Positions 40,148 through 50,761 of a stretch of 64,000 nucleotides of DNA are shown piece by piece. The position numbers and the translations under genes were made by a program. The number at the start of each line of letters is the position of its first letter. Position 1 is the first letter of the stretch. This DNA comes from Cardiobacteriaceae bacterium TAE3-ERU3 (GTDB taxonomy: Bacteria > Pseudomonadota > Gammaproteobacteria > Cardiobacteriales > Cardiobacteriaceae): NCBI GenBank assembly GCA_019218315.1, contig JAHUUI010000003.1, positions 144,443 through 208,442 of the forward strand. The letters run 5' to 3'. The notes under the pieces were generated by a model. It was not told the DNA's origin. It did no database searches and saw only the letters and a list, made by a program, of their open reading frames with translations.

Positions 40148-40273
40148 GTTTTTTACCTTTACTAATTTAAGTGTGCGGCGAATATGACGCACAAAACAGC
40201 AAAGGTCAAAAAAACTTTAAAACTCAATAGTTTCAAAAAAGTCATTATTTATATCCATTTGATTAAAAATGGA

Positions 40274-40288
40274 TTTTAATTCTTATCA
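40274..40288. promoter_or_regulatory. Possible Fur box upstream of bfrA
   Basis: TTTTAATTCTTATCA matches the 7-1-7 Fur dyad (TGATAAT-N-ATTATCA) at 11 of 14 positions, about 130 bases upstream of bfrA. In AT-rich sequence such matches arise by chance, so this is a weak candidate. Confidence 0.25.
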
Positions 40289-40374
40289 AGAACCATTATC
40301 TTGTCTATTTCTAATTGCAATAACTTTTACTGAATAAAAATAACTTTTAATTGAGCTTTATTTAACAACCATTC

Positions 40375-41409
40375 TTATTCTTCAATCCGCCATTCCCATG
40401 TCAGCCCGGCCAAGAATGGTACAATTTCACTATCGCCATAAGGTAATGAGTCAGGGAAGGTATTAGCCTGCCTTACCAACGTGACCTCACCTGAGTTATA
40501 TGGCAAGCCATAAAAGTCGGCACCATAGCGGCTGGCAAAATTTGCTAATTTATCCAGTGCATTCATTTCGTCGAAGACTTGTGCGTACAGTGCCAGAGTC
40601 GCATGTGCGGTATAGCAGCCCGCGCAACCACAAGCATTTTCTTTAGCGTGACGCGCATGTGGGGCACTGTCGGTGCCGAGGAAAAAGCGCGCATCGCCAC
40701 TGGTTGCCGCTTCGCGTAAGGCTTGGCGGTCATCTTCCGTTTTAAGGATCGGTAAACAATAGTAATGAGGTTTCACCCCACCGACCAGCAACGCATTGCG
40801 GTTAAACAGCAAATGCTGTGCGGTAATGGTCGCAGCTGTGTTGCCATCTGTTTGTGCCTGAACAAACTCAACTCCGTGCCGTGTAGTGAGGTGTTCAAGT
40901 ACCATTTTGACGTTCGGGAAACGCGCGCGCAGAGGCGTCAATACGCTGTCAATAAACGTCGCTTCACGGTCAAAAATATCAATATGATCATGCGTCACTT
41001 CACCGTGAATCAACAACAAAAGCCCCGCTTGCTCAATTGCTTCAACGATGGGATAAATCGCTTCGACACTCGCCACACCTTGTGCGGAATTGGTGGTTGC
41101 GCCTTTGGGATACCACTTCACCGCGACGATGCCGGCATCCTTCGCCGCTCTGATGGTTTCAGGTGTCAAACTATCGCTTAAATACAAGCTCATTAGTGGC
41201 GTAAAGTCCGTACCATCAGGCACATGCGCCATGATGCGTTCGCGATAGGCAAGCGCTGCTTCAACTGTATCAACAGCCGGCGTGAGGTTTGGCATCACCA
41301 AAGCCCGTGCACATTGCTTTGCAGCATCAGGCACGGTGCGCGACAGTGCATCACCATCGCGCAAGTGAATATGGAAATCGTCTGGGGTAGGAATGGTGAT
41401 GCGGTTCAT
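40375..41409 (-). CDS. pyrC: Dihydroorotase
   Basis: Class II dihydroorotase of pyrimidine synthesis, 344 residues. Zinc ligands are in DDFHIHLRDGDAL, the carboxylated Lys in VAVKWYPKGATTNSAQGV, and further His in LLLIHGEVTHDHIDIFDRE and VLEHLTTRHGVEF. The substrate Asp is in FFLGTDSAPHARHAKENACG. Size and motifs fit the gammaproteobacterial monofunctional enzyme. It is flanked by the bfr pair and the M61 peptidase without clear coupling. Confidence 0.96.
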   Translation of the reverse strand: MNRITIPTPDDFHIHLRDGDALSRTVPDAAKQCARALVMPNLTPAVDTVEAALAYRERIMAHVPDGTDFTPLMSLYLSDSLTPETIRAAKDAGIVAVKWYPKGATTNSAQGVASVEAIYPIVEAIEQAGLLLLIHGEVTHDHIDIFDREATFIDSVLTPLRARFPNVKMVLEHLTTRHGVEFVQAQTDGNTAATITAQHLLFNRNALLVGGVKPHYYCLPILKTEDDRQALREAATSGDARFFLGTDSAPHARHAKENACGCAGCYTAHATLALYAQVFDEMNALDKLANFASRYGADFYGLPYNSGEVTLVRQANTFPDSLPYGDSEIVPFLAGLTWEWRIEE

Positions 41410-41528
41410 GATGATCTATCCTTCAGTCTATCTATAGATGGAGCGTACAAAATGGGTACAGCAATTCATAATGGCTTGGCATTAAGCTACAGTTTAAGTC
41501 AGCCATACCCGTTTTGTAGGCGTAACGG

Positions 41529-43289
41529 TCAATCTGCTTGTTTCAACCAAGCGCGGCGGCGTGCTTGCGTAGCTGCATCAGCTTCGCGTACAGGCTCAAT
41601 ACAGGCTTTGTCTTTCAGCGCGCCTTCAAGCTCAACCGTAAAGTGATGCAAAATGCCGTCTCGGAATACGTGTATATCAGCATCGCGACCTGATTCACTC
41701 TCAAGCAGACAGCGGCGCAACATTGCTTCGCTGGCAACAATATTATCAACCGCAACCAACTCATCATCAACGGCAATACCTGCTCTAGCAGCAGATGATC
41801 CCTCATCAAGGCGGGTCACGCGCAATTTGCCATGATCATCACGCCAACGGAAGCCCGGCTCACTGCTCGCTGCTTTGCCCTGTACACTATCAGCTTTCAT
41901 GGAAAGGTGCATGCCGACCGCAGCCAAGCTTTCAGCCAGCGGTAATGGTTCTAGGCTGTGCAAGCCTCGCTGCAAGAATGCGGTAAACTCTCCCTCAACT
42001 TCTTTTGGCAACTGACCAGAAACAATCTCAACAAAACGTGCCTCGGTCATGCCCTGTCCATCTTCGCTGTACTGCTGCCAAGCACCGCGCAATACACTGG
42101 CAAGGCTGATATCGTCATCACTTTGGGTACGCAAGAACATATCTAGGCAAAATGCAAACAGCGCGCCATGCACGTAGTAATTGGTGCTGCTGTTGAGTGC
42201 ATCTTCACCGCCGTTGTAGAGCTTCGTCCACGCTTCATAGCTGGAATGAGCCAGCGTTTGATGCTTGTGCCCGCGGCGACGAGTGTGGTTGGTGATGTCA
42301 TCAGCGAGCAACTGCCAATAGTGCTCTTCTTTAATGACGCCACTTTGCACCAGCAGCAAATTGTCAAAATAGGCGGTAAAGCCTTCGAAGAACCACAGCA
42401 TTTCGCTCGGCTGTTCTTGGCGCACATCATAAGGCTGGTAATCGGCTGGTTTGAGGTCTTTGACGTTCCAAGTGTGGAAGTATTCATGCGAGAACAAACC
42501 GAGCAGACGGATATAGTTCGGGCTAATCGTACCATCGGTACGCGGCAATAATGCGCGCGGTGCCATTAGCATGGTTGAACTGCGGTGCTCCAACCCACCA
42601 TAGACGTTATCTGTCGCATGCAACATAAAGCAATAATCTTGCGTCGCCTTCGGCCAGCCGCCAAACATGTCGTGTTCCGCGATACAAATTTTGCGCGCAT
42701 CATCCACTAAACGCTCAAAATCATAATCCCACTTCGCACCACTGACGACCAATTCATGGCGCTTGCCGTACACATCAAATTCTGCGTGTTGCAACGCTGC
42801 ACCAAGCATCAGTGGCGTGTCAATCAAATGATCGTAGTCATCGCAGCATACGCGACCATTAAGCGCCTCTGCACCATACCATTGCCAACCATCGGCAAGT
42901 GCCAATTCGATACGGTGCACCATATCTTCCATGCCTTCCACGGCAATGCACGTGCAGCACGGGTTAATGATACCGCGCTCATGATCGAGATAATTACCAC
43001 GCACGGAAATATCACGCGCATACACGTTATAGGTCAGTACCAGCTCTTTTGCACCTTGCGGCACAGATACTTGCCATGTACTCGGATTGATCATCTGCCA
43101 CGGCAAAACTTCACCACCACTTTTTGCCGTCAAGTTGCGTAGGTACTTGGAAAAGTCGCGGCGAGTATAACTACCGGGAATCCATACCGGCAAATATAAC
43201 GTATATTCTTGCCCGCCACTAACCGGCACACGCTGCTCAACATTAAAACGATGTCCACCGTCAGCTGCTGTAATTAAATAATCAATCAT
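41529..43289 (-). CDS. M61-family glycyl aminopeptidase-like metalloprotease with PDZ domain
   Basis: 586 residues. The N-terminal beta domain (GQEYTLYLPVWIPGSYTRRD) is followed by a gluzincin catalytic domain with zinc motif FSHEYFHTWNVKDLKP (HEXXH) and the third ligand Glu in LWFFEGFTAYFDNLLL. A PDZ domain follows at residues about 480-560 (VTRLDEGSSAARAGIAVDDE). There is no signal peptide, so the enzyme is probably cytoplasmic. M61 proteins cleave N-terminal Gly or Ala from peptides. The biological role in proteobacteria is not well defined. Confidence 0.9.
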   Translation of the reverse strand: MIDYLITAADGGHRFNVEQRVPVSGGQEYTLYLPVWIPGSYTRRDFSKYLRNLTAKSGGEVLPWQMINPSTWQVSVPQGAKELVLTYNVYARDISVRGNYLDHERGIINPCCTCIAVEGMEDMVHRIELALADGWQWYGAEALNGRVCCDDYDHLIDTPLMLGAALQHAEFDVYGKRHELVVSGAKWDYDFERLVDDARKICIAEHDMFGGWPKATQDYCFMLHATDNVYGGLEHRSSTMLMAPRALLPRTDGTISPNYIRLLGLFSHEYFHTWNVKDLKPADYQPYDVRQEQPSEMLWFFEGFTAYFDNLLLVQSGVIKEEHYWQLLADDITNHTRRRGHKHQTLAHSSYEAWTKLYNGGEDALNSSTNYYVHGALFAFCLDMFLRTQSDDDISLASVLRGAWQQYSEDGQGMTEARFVEIVSGQLPKEVEGEFTAFLQRGLHSLEPLPLAESLAAVGMHLSMKADSVQGKAASSEPGFRWRDDHGKLRVTRLDEGSSAARAGIAVDDELVAVDNIVASEAMLRRCLLESESGRDADIHVFRDGILHHFTVELEGALKDKACIEPVREADAATQARRRAWLKQAD

Positions 43290-43368
43290 TATTCTGCCTA
43301 TATGTTTCGCAAAGTGCGCATTCTAACGCAGTTAGAAACGCTAAAACACAGCCAATCAGTAACCGTTC

Positions 43369-43653
43369 TCAAAAGTCAGTGAACAATATAAAGCCCAATG
43401 GCAAGAGCAAAAAGATGGCGTACCACAGCGCAAGGGAATCACCAAAACGCCGCAGCAGAACGAAATATCCCCAAGCGAACAGCCCCTTAACTGCAAATGC
43501 AGTCAACGCTGCATTCACGGAAAAAGTACCAGACATCACTAGAGCCAATAATCCCGCCAATACCGCAAATCCTAAAGCCCAATAAAAGGCTGGGGCATCA
43601 TCCAATTCCCCTTGATAGCGCCCTATCCCCATCATGATCAACATTTCCAGCAT
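43369..43653 (-). CDS. Small hydrophobic membrane protein, function unknown
   Basis: 94 residues with three predicted membrane segments: residues about 24-42 (FYWALGFAVLAGLLALVMSG), 48-68 and 72-90. It begins MLEMLIMMGIGRYQGELDD, so the N-terminus is short and acidic. No family recognised. It sits upstream of the M61 gene on the same strand with an 80-base gap and may share its transcript. Confidence 0.6.
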   Translation of the reverse strand: MLEMLIMMGIGRYQGELDDAPAFYWALGFAVLAGLLALVMSGTFSVNAALTAFAVKGLFAWGYFVLLRRFGDSLALWYAIFLLLPLGFILFTDF

Positions 43654-43798
43654 ATTAAGCGCCTGTATATTGTTTAAACTGATCAGTATTATAGATCAAC
43701 CCCTAACCTAACACATTGGCAAACATCAAAAGCATGTAGCCGCTTGCAAAGTACAATTTTGCCTCCATAATAAACTGACGATAAAAAGGATTGCATCC

Positions 43799-44116
43799 AT
43801 GAGCAAATACCAGACATTTACTGACGCAGAAGCCGATACCCTACTTGACGAACCTGAACTGGAAGAACCACAGCTCTACGATGTACTGCTGCTAAACGAC
43901 GACTACACCACGATGGACTTCGTGATTGATGTCCTCATGCACTTCTTCCGCAAACCCTACAGCGATGCTGAGCGGATCATGTTCGAAATACACGAGCAAG
44001 GATCAGCCATTTGCGCCACGTACTGTCGTGAGATTGCCGAAATGCGCGTCAAGCAGGTCATTGACCACGCTCGCGCGCACGATTTCCCACTGCTTTGTGT
44101 GATGCAGCCGCACTGA
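43799..44116 (+). CDS. clpS: ATP-dependent Clp protease adaptor ClpS
   Basis: 105-residue N-end rule adaptor that hands Leu/Phe/Trp/Tyr-start substrates to ClpA. The core YDVLLLNDDYTTMDFVIDVL forms the substrate-binding pocket (Asn-Asp and Met), then IMFEIHEQGSAICATYCREI. A variable acidic N-terminal tail of about 25 residues engages ClpA. clpA starts 13 bases later. Together with Aat (1818) this completes the N-degron pathway in the window. Confidence 0.95.
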   Translation: MSKYQTFTDAEADTLLDEPELEEPQLYDVLLLNDDYTTMDFVIDVLMHFFRKPYSDAERIMFEIHEQGSAICATYCREIAEMRVKQVIDHARAHDFPLLCVMQPH

Positions 44117-44129
44117 ACCGGAGAACACC

Positions 44130-46433
44130 ATGCTATCAACCGCATTAGAACAAGCCATTGACCGCGCTTTCCGCAGTGCGCAAAGTGCACATCACGAATT
44201 TTTAACCCTCGAGCACCTGCTACTTGCCCTGCTCGATGAAGCAAGCGTCACCGATGCCATACTCTCACTTGGTGGCGATTTGGTTGCCCTGCGTGAGGAC
44301 ATCAACCGCTATATCGAAGAACACAGCCCCAAGCTCGACATCAGCGATGGCGAGCGTGCAACCCAGCCGACCATCACCTTTCAGCGCATGATCCAGCGTG
44401 CCGTCCTCCATGCGCGCAATGCAGGAAAGAAAGAAGTCAGCTGCCTCAACGCACTAGTTGCGATCATGAGCGAACGCGACTCTTATGCCGCATTTTTTCT
44501 ACGCAAGCAAAACATCCAGCGCCTCGACCTTATTACTTACGCCACCCACGGCCGCCCACAAGAAAGCAGCGACAGTGAAGAGAGCAGCGAAAATGGCGAC
44601 GAGAAAGCCAAGCCTCAGCGTAAAAGTGCTTTGGAAGAATTTACGGTCAACCTTAACGCAAAAGCCGAGGCCGGCAATATCGACCCGCTAATTGGCCGCC
44701 AAGCCGAAATCGAGCGCACCATCCAAAGCCTGTGCCGCCGCCGCAAGAACAACCCTATCTTGGTCGGTGAGGCAGGTGTGGGTAAAACTGCAATCGCTGA
44801 AGGATTGGCCAAAGCCATCGTCGATGGTGACGTACCTGATATTCTCAAAAAAGCCACCATTTACAGCCTCGACATCGGCAGCCTGCTTGCCGGCACCAAA
44901 TACCGTGGCGACTTTGAAAACCGCATCAAGGCACTACTAACCGAGTTAGCCAAAATCAAAGGTGCAATTTTGTTTATTGATGAAATCCACACCATCATTG
45001 GTGCCGGTGCGACTTCGGGCAGCACCATGGATGCATCGAACCTGATCAAGCCGGCACTATCAAATGGTGAGCTGCGCTGCATTGGCGCAACCACTGATCA
45101 GGAGTTCCGCCAGATTTTCGAGAAAGATCACGCCCTAGCGCGCCGCTTCCAAAAAGTGGACGTCACCGAACCGAGCATTGACGACGCCATTGCCATCCTG
45201 CAAGGGCTCAAGTCGCGCTACGAAGACTTCCATGACATCACCTACCTCGATGAAGCACTCGACGCAGCCGTGCGCCTCTCGAACCGTTATCTCAACGAGC
45301 GCCGCCTGCCAGACAAAGCCATCGACCTCATCGACGAAGCCGGTGCACGCACCCATCTCGCGCCTCAAGACGAGCGCGAAAGCGTGATCAATGCGCTTAT
45401 GATCGAGCAATTGGTCGCTTCAATGGCGCGTATTCCTGAGAAGAGCGTCAGTCAGGATGACCGCAATTTGCTGCGCACCCTTGAGCGCGACCTCAAAACC
45501 GTCGTTTTCGGGCAAGACGAAGCAATCGACAATCTCGCCTCAGCAATCAAGCTGTCACGAGCCGGATTGCGCGATCCTGAAAAGCCGATTGGTGCTTTCC
45601 TGTTTACCGGCCCGACTGGCGTTGGTAAAACCGAAGTTTGCCGCCAGCTTGCACATGTGCTTGGCATTAAACTCTTGCGTTTTGATATGTCCGAATACAT
45701 GGAATCGCATACCGTGTCGCGCCTGATTGGTGCACCTCCAGGCTATGTCGGCTTTGAACAGCAAGGTCTGCTTACCGAGCAAATTCTCAAAAACCCGCAC
45801 GCGGTGCTGTTGCTCGACGAAATTGAAAAAGCACATCCGGACATCATGAACCTGCTGCTGCAAATCATGGACCACGGACGCATCACCGATGCTAACGGCC
45901 GCGAAGTGAACTGTCGTCAGTTGATTATCGTGCTGACCAGTAACGTCGGCGCCTTTGAAATGGACAAAAACCGCATCGGCTTTGCGCAAGCCAACAGCAA
46001 AGATGCTGCCAACGCGCAATCCGAGGCTGCGATCAAGCGCTATTTCAGTCCGGAATTCCGCAATCGCCTCGATGCAATGATTCGCTTCGCACCACTCGAC
46101 AGCGACACTATTGTTCACGTTGTTGACAAATTCATCATTGAGCTTGAACAGCAGCTCGAAGAAAAGCGCGTCACCATCAGCCTCAACCCTGAAGCCAAAG
46201 ACTGGCTTGCCAAGCATGGCTACGATCCCAAAATGGGCGCACGTCCAATGGGTCGCCTGATCCAGAAGCACATCAAGCAGCCACTTGCCGAGCAATTGCT
46301 GTTTGGTAGCCTTGCTGAGCACGGTGGGCACGTCGATATTGTGATCAAGGACGACAAACCCGAGCTGGAGTGTCGCGCAAATCGTGGCGAAGAAAATACA
46401 GAAGCTGAAGAAACCGATAACCGTTACGTCTAG
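44130..46433 (+). CDS. clpA: ATP-dependent Clp protease ATP-binding subunit ClpA
   Basis: Hexameric unfoldase with two AAA+ modules, 767 residues. The N-domain has [22 protein letters not shown]1 has Walker [14 protein letters not shown] with [14 protein letters not shown], and AAA2 has Walker [14 protein letters not shown] with [18 protein letters not shown]. The tripeptide IGF for docking to ClpP is in [10 protein letters not shown]. There is no coiled-coil M-domain, which excludes ClpB. clpP is not in the window. The stop is 9 bases before the next gene. Confidence 0.97.
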   Translation: MLSTALEQAIDRAFRSAQSAHHEFLTLEHLLLALLDEASVTDAILSLGGDLVALREDINRYIEEHSPKLDISDGERATQPTITFQRMIQRAVLHARNAGKKEVSCLNALVAIMSERDSYAAFFLRKQNIQRLDLITYATHGRPQESSDSEESSENGDEKAKPQRKSALEEFTVNLNAKAEAGNIDPLIGRQAEIERTIQSLCRRRKNNPILVGEAGVGKTAIAEGLAKAIVDGDVPDILKKATIYSLDIGSLLAGTKYRGDFENRIKALLTELAKIKGAILFIDEIHTIIGAGATSGSTMDASNLIKPALSNGELRCIGATTDQEFRQIFEKDHALARRFQKVDVTEPSIDDAIAILQGLKSRYEDFHDITYLDEALDAAVRLSNRYLNERRLPDKAIDLIDEAGARTHLAPQDERESVINALMIEQLVASMARIPEKSVSQDDRNLLRTLERDLKTVVFGQDEAIDNLASAIKLSRAGLRDPEKPIGAFLFTGPTGVGKTEVCRQLAHVLGIKLLRFDMSEYMESHTVSRLIGAPPGYVGFEQQGLLTEQILKNPHAVLLLDEIEKAHPDIMNLLLQIMDHGRITDANGREVNCRQLIIVLTSNVGAFEMDKNRIGFAQANSKDAANAQSEAAIKRYFSPEFRNRLDAMIRFAPLDSDTIVHVVDKFIIELEQQLEEKRVTISLNPEAKDWLAKHGYDPKMGARPMGRLIQKHIKQPLAEQLLFGSLAEHGGHVDIVIKDDKPELECRANRGEENTEAEETDNRYV

Positions 46434-46442
46434 GAGAAAATC

Positions 46443-47195
46443 ATGCTATTTCTCGTTACCGGCGCCAGCGCAGGCTTTGGTGCTGCAATTACTCGCCGCC
46501 TCGTAAGCGATGGGCATCGTGTCATCGCCACTGCTCGTCGCTTGGATAAGCTGCAAGCCCTCGCTGACGAACTCGGTGATGGCGTCCTGCCGTGGCAACT
46601 CGACGTCTGTGATTATGACGCCGTCGCAGCACTTCCAAACACGCTACCCGAAGCATGGCGCAATATTGATGTACTGGTCAATAACGCCGGGCTCGCACTC
46701 GGTCTCGAACCTGCGCACAAAACAGAGCTTGATGAATGGATGACGATGGTCGATACCAACGTCAAAGGCTTAATTGCCCTCACCAGAGCAATCCTGCCAT
46801 CGATGGTCGAGTGTAAAAACGGATTGATCATCAATATCGGCTCTATCGCCGGTACATACCCCTATCCCGGCGGCAACGTCTACGGCGCAACCAAAGCCTT
46901 TGTCCACCAGTTCAGCCTCAATCTACGTGCCGATTTAAGTGGCACCGGTGTGCGCGTCAGCAATATCGAGCCGGGACTGGTCGGCGGTAGTGAATTTTCC
47001 AACGTCCGCTTCCGTGGTGATGACGCAAAAGCCGCTGCGCTCTATGAAGGCGCACATGCCCTGCAACCGGAAGACATTGCCGAAACAGTGGCATGGATTG
47101 CTGCCCTGCCCACGCATATGAACGTCAACGCAATCGAGATTATGCCAACCACACAATCCTTTGCACCATTGACTGTTTTCAAAGAAAACACTTAA
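46443..47195 (+). CDS. ydfG: SDR-family NADP-dependent 3-hydroxy acid dehydrogenase (YdfG-like)
   Basis: 250-residue short-chain dehydrogenase. Cofactor motif VTGASAGFGAAITRRLV and the ATARR segment favour NADP(H). NNAGLALGLEPAHKT and catalytic YGATKAFVHQF (YxxxK) match YdfG, which oxidises L-allo-threonine/serine and reduces malonic semialdehyde. It starts after AGGAG, 9 bases after clpA, and may be co-transcribed with it. Confidence 0.85.
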   Translation: MLFLVTGASAGFGAAITRRLVSDGHRVIATARRLDKLQALADELGDGVLPWQLDVCDYDAVAALPNTLPEAWRNIDVLVNNAGLALGLEPAHKTELDEWMTMVDTNVKGLIALTRAILPSMVECKNGLIINIGSIAGTYPYPGGNVYGATKAFVHQFSLNLRADLSGTGVRVSNIEPGLVGGSEFSNVRFRGDDAKAAALYEGAHALQPEDIAETVAWIAALPTHMNVNAIEIMPTTQSFAPLTVFKENT

Positions 47196-47397
47196 CGGAC
47201 ACTGACAGCTACCTGTAGAGCCCACACCGCGTGACGGATGCCACAAAACACATTATCGGTTTTGAGTGCATCCGTACCATAACTTGGACTTGCTAGCGGG
47301 TTAATCAGTGTCTTTCTTTATACCTTGATAATACATCAAATTGATAGATTAACACTTTATTCATAAATATAAGCTCATGCAGATTTATAATATCCGC

Positions 47398-47640
47398 ATG
47401 AGCAAAAAATTCCCCTTACATCCATCACAACCAGAAAAGCGCTGTTGGGGCTGTGAACTGTATTGTCCCGCACATGATCTGCAATGTGGTAACGGGCAAT
47501 CGCGGATGCAACATCCTTGTGAAGCACTCGGTGATGATTGGTATGAACACGGTGATTGGGGCATCGAAATCGACCCAGACGACCCAACCAGCTGCCGCTT
47601 TGTTGACCCTAAAACCGCTAATCAGAAATCACGGCATTAA
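47398..47640 (+). CDS. DUF3079 domain-containing protein
   Basis: 80-residue cytoplasmic protein starting MSKKFPLHPSQPEKRCWGC at ATG 47398. It has a compact Cys-rich core (CWGCELYCPAHDLQCGNG and HPCEALGDDWYEHGDW), a pattern typical of DUF3079, and may bind zinc. Function unknown. A start at 47377 would add MQIYNIR, which is not seen in the family. Confidence 0.75.
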   Translation: MSKKFPLHPSQPEKRCWGCELYCPAHDLQCGNGQSRMQHPCEALGDDWYEHGDWGIEIDPDDPTSCRFVDPKTANQKSRH

Positions 47641-47662
47641 CATTGCCGGAGACCTGACAGCA

Positions 47663-48451
47663 TCACTGATGTAAATTCCCTAAAAAAATTCGTAATGCCT
47701 CGCTATATCCCGCCATTTCTGGCACTTGCGCATGGATGCAGGCAAAGCCTTCACGCTGTTTGATTTTGGCCGCACTGGCCTTGAGTAGCGCACGCGAATG
47801 CCACGGGCGGATCAGCTGATCTTCTTTGGCGTAGAGAATGAGCGTCGGCGCATGGATTTTTTTAATCCGTTTGCCATTTTGTAAATGCCCATTCAGCGTC
47901 CACAACAAATCAGCATAGACGCGCAAACCATCCCACATCGGGACTTCCAGTATCAATGCGCGCACCGGATCATGATCAAAAGCCAGTTGTGTGGCGTTAC
48001 TCGTACCGAGTGAGCGGCCATAGACGACAATCTGCGCCGCACTATAGCCCTGCTCTGCAAGATACTTCCACGCCAATGCACCGTCCTCACGCATATTGGT
48101 TAGCGTCGCTTTGCCATCGCTGTAACCATAGCCACGGTATTCATAGGCGAGCACTGGCATGCGAACAATCTCACTCAGCTGTGCCAAGCGCTCGCCAATA
48201 TCACTCAGTAACTCACCATTGCCGTGCTGATAGAGCAATACGTTGGTACTGTCTGCATAAGTATCACGACCGAACCAGCGCATTTCAATGCACTCACCAT
48301 TACGGTGCTCTAGACAGAATGTATCCTCAGATAATTGGCGACTGATCAATGGCGGATTAAAGCTCAAGCGTGGTGCCAGAATCCAAAAAGCAAAGCCCCA
48401 CACCAGCAAATACACGGCAAGTGCGATCAATATCAGCCATACAATCACCAT
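47663..48451 (-). CDS. Membrane-anchored alpha/beta hydrolase
   Basis: 262 residues. An N-terminal transmembrane helix (VWLILIALAVYLLVWGFAFW) is followed by an alpha/beta hydrolase domain. The nucleophile elbow is VYGRSLGTSNATQLA (GxSxG), with the upstream oxyanion element NVLLYQHGNGELLSD and YEYRGYGYSDGKAT. The late Asp/His region is PTLILYAKEDQLIRPWHSRA. This resembles the YfhR/BEM46-type peptidase/hydrolase group. The substrate is unknown. Convergent with the DUF3079 gene. Confidence 0.82.
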   Translation of the reverse strand: MVIVWLILIALAVYLLVWGFAFWILAPRLSFNPPLISRQLSEDTFCLEHRNGECIEMRWFGRDTYADSTNVLLYQHGNGELLSDIGERLAQLSEIVRMPVLAYEYRGYGYSDGKATLTNMREDGALAWKYLAEQGYSAAQIVVYGRSLGTSNATQLAFDHDPVRALILEVPMWDGLRVYADLLWTLNGHLQNGKRIKKIHAPTLILYAKEDQLIRPWHSRALLKASAAKIKQREGFACIHAQVPEMAGYSEALRIFLGNLHQ

Positions 48452-48473
48452 AGCTCTACCCGCTTATGTCCGT

Positions 48474-50645
48474 TCAGCATTTTTCCAGCTTGGCATACGC
48501 CAATACCAGCCATTTTTCCCCGGCATCGCTAAAGTTAACAAGTACCCGCGCATGGTCACCACTGCCTTCGAGCATCATCACAAAGCCTTCACCAAATTTG
48601 GGATGGCGCACCGTATCACCGTGACTAAATGGCGCGCTGCTGCCTTGTGGCGTCTCCGAACGTGGTGCTGCATACCGTGCGCTGGTAATGCCGGCAAATA
48701 CCATTGGGCGTACGGAAATGACCAGTTTGTCGGGAATTTCGTGGATAAAACGCGATGGTTGTGGATAGCTTTCCTGGCCTTGGAAACGGCGACGCTCGGC
48801 AAAGCACAAGGTCAGCTTGCGCTCGGCACGAGTCATGCCCACGTAAGCCAAGCGGCGTTCTTCTTCAAGCCGCTGTGGCTCTTCCAATGAACGCGAGCTC
48901 GGGAATAATCCTTCCTCAACCCCGACCATAAATACATTGGGAAATTCCAGCCCTTTAGCGCTGTGCAAAGTCATCAACTGTACACTGTCGCTACCTTCTT
49001 CGGCCTGTCCGTCACCGGCATCGAGCGCTGCTTCAGCGAGGAAATCCATGATCCGGTCACTGTCCGGATCGGTGCTCGCATCGACGTAGCTACCAGCGTT
49101 GATCAATTCATCGAGGTTATCACGGCGCGTTTCGCTTTCTTCTTTACCACTCTCCTCATGCATTGCGTACAGGCCGCTGTCCTGTACCGCTATTTGCAAA
49201 GCTCGCTTGAGCGATTTGTCCTGCGCGACTGATTCGGTCATGCGGCGAATCAAATCAACGAAGCCCAATAAGGCATTACGCGCACGACCACTGAAATGAC
49301 GGCTCAACATCGCGTCATCAGCAATAATTGCCCACATTGACGATCCGGCTTCGCGCGCCAGTTCACGTACTTGCGCGATAGTCTTTGCGCCAATACCGCG
49401 CGTCGGTGTATTAATCACCCGCTCCAACGCACCATCATCAGCGGGCTGCATGGTCAGGCGTAAATATGCCAGCGCATCCTTGACTTCGGCACGCTCGAAG
49501 AAGCGCAAGCCGCCGTAAACGCGATACGGCAAGCGGTTTTGCAAGAACAGTTCTTCAAAGACGCGTGATTGTGCATTAGAACGATACAGCACGGCACATT
49601 CGCTAAAGCTACCGCCATTATTCACCCAATGCTGAATCTGCTCGGTGACATAACGCGCTTCGTCGTACTCGTTGATTGCCGGATAAATGGTGATCTGCTC
49701 ACCCGACTCGCCATCACTCCACAGCGTTTTGCCGAGTCGCGCGCTATTCTGCGCAATGACGGCATTGGCTGCGTCTAGAATGGTCTGTGTCGAGCGGTAA
49801 TTCTGCTCAAGGCGGATGGTTTCGAGTTTAGGAAAATCATTTTCAAGGCTCAAGATATTCTCGACCCGCGCACCGCGCCAGCCGTAAATCGACTGATCGT
49901 CATCACCAACCACAAACAGCTTTGCCCCGCCCGCACAAAACAACTCAACCAGACGAAACTGCAATGCATTGGTATCCTGAAACTCATCGACCAGCACCGA
50001 CTGAAAACGGCGCTGATAATCCTTGCGCACGTCTTCATGCTCACTGAGCAACTCAACCGTCAGTAGCAGCAGTTCGGAAAAATCCATCGTCCCTTGTCGG
50101 CGACAAACCTGCTCATACTCTTTATACAAGTCGCGGATCGCTATATCCATCGGATGCGAAGAAGCTGGCACGTCATCCGCGCGCAAACCTTCCTCTTTAT
50201 AGGCATTGATTTGCCATGCCATCTGCTTGGGTTTCATCATCGATTCATCCCAGCTGCGCGCGCGCATCAAGCGCTTAACCATACGCTGCTGATCATCGCT
50301 GTCCATCACCACAAACTGCTCCGGCCAGCCCATACGTGGTGCATGGCGGCGCAGAATGCGCAGGCAAATACCGTGGAATGTGCCCATCCACAGCTGCCCC
50401 ATCGGTCTTGCCAAGGCTTGCTCAAGGCGCTGACGCATCTCACGCGCTGCCTTATTGGTAAAAGTCAGTGCCAACAAGCCGTACGGCGAAATACCATCAA
50501 CAGCCATCAGCCATTGCATGCGCTGCACCAATACGCGCGTCTTACCACTGCCCGCACCGGCAATCACACGCAACGCTCGTGCCTCACTGGTTACAGCCTG
50601 GCGCTGCGCATCATTTAAGCCCTCAAGAATCTCACTAACATCCAC
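48474..50645 (-). CDS. uvrD: DNA helicase II (UvrD)
   Basis: SF1A 3'-5' helicase of nucleotide excision and mismatch repair, 723 residues from GTG 50645 (ILEGLNDAQRQAVTSEAR). It has Walker A VIAGAGSGKTRVLVQRM, motif Ia LLALTFTNKAAREMRQRL, motif II VLVDEFQDTNALQFRLVELF (DEFQD), motif III VVGDDDQSIYGWRGARV, and motif V/VI LMTLHSAKGLEFPNVFMVG and RLAYVGMTRAERKLTLCF. The C-terminal Tudor-like tail is VRHPKFGEGFVMMLEGSG. The GTG start has GGGGCAG upstream. An ATG at 50735 adds 30 unrelated residues. Confidence 0.94.
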   Translation of the reverse strand: MDVSEILEGLNDAQRQAVTSEARALRVIAGAGSGKTRVLVQRMQWLMAVDGISPYGLLALTFTNKAAREMRQRLEQALARPMGQLWMGTFHGICLRILRRHAPRMGWPEQFVVMDSDDQQRMVKRLMRARSWDESMMKPKQMAWQINAYKEEGLRADDVPASSHPMDIAIRDLYKEYEQVCRRQGTMDFSELLLLTVELLSEHEDVRKDYQRRFQSVLVDEFQDTNALQFRLVELFCAGGAKLFVVGDDDQSIYGWRGARVENILSLENDFPKLETIRLEQNYRSTQTILDAANAVIAQNSARLGKTLWSDGESGEQITIYPAINEYDEARYVTEQIQHWVNNGGSFSECAVLYRSNAQSRVFEELFLQNRLPYRVYGGLRFFERAEVKDALAYLRLTMQPADDGALERVINTPTRGIGAKTIAQVRELAREAGSSMWAIIADDAMLSRHFSGRARNALLGFVDLIRRMTESVAQDKSLKRALQIAVQDSGLYAMHEESGKEESETRRDNLDELINAGSYVDASTDPDSDRIMDFLAEAALDAGDGQAEEGSDSVQLMTLHSAKGLEFPNVFMVGVEEGLFPSSRSLEEPQRLEEERRLAYVGMTRAERKLTLCFAERRRFQGQESYPQPSRFIHEIPDKLVISVRPMVFAGITSARYAAPRSETPQGSSAPFSHGDTVRHPKFGEGFVMMLEGSGDHARVLVNFSDAGEKWLVLAYAKLEKC

Positions 50646-50716
50646 TATACTGCCCCGGTCAAATCCAATACGCCATTGTAGCCGATGCACGATATAAGAA
50701 AAAATGTAAAAAGCAG

Positions 50717-50745
50717 TTGACTTGCGCTCACTCACTCGGCATAAT
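50717..50745 (+). promoter_or_regulatory. Promoter of tRNA-Met
   Basis: TTGACT (50717-50722) and CATAAT (50740-50745) are separated by 17 bases. A GC-rich discriminator GCCGCGC follows, the usual sign of a stringently controlled stable-RNA promoter. Confidence 0.75.
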
Positions 50746-50761
50746 GCCGCGCTTTCAAGAT

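Noticed and set aside
45555-46331. Minus-strand open frame of 258 codons inside clpA
   Set aside because: It is a shadow of clpA codon use. clpA is complete on the plus strand and the antisense product matches nothing I recognise.
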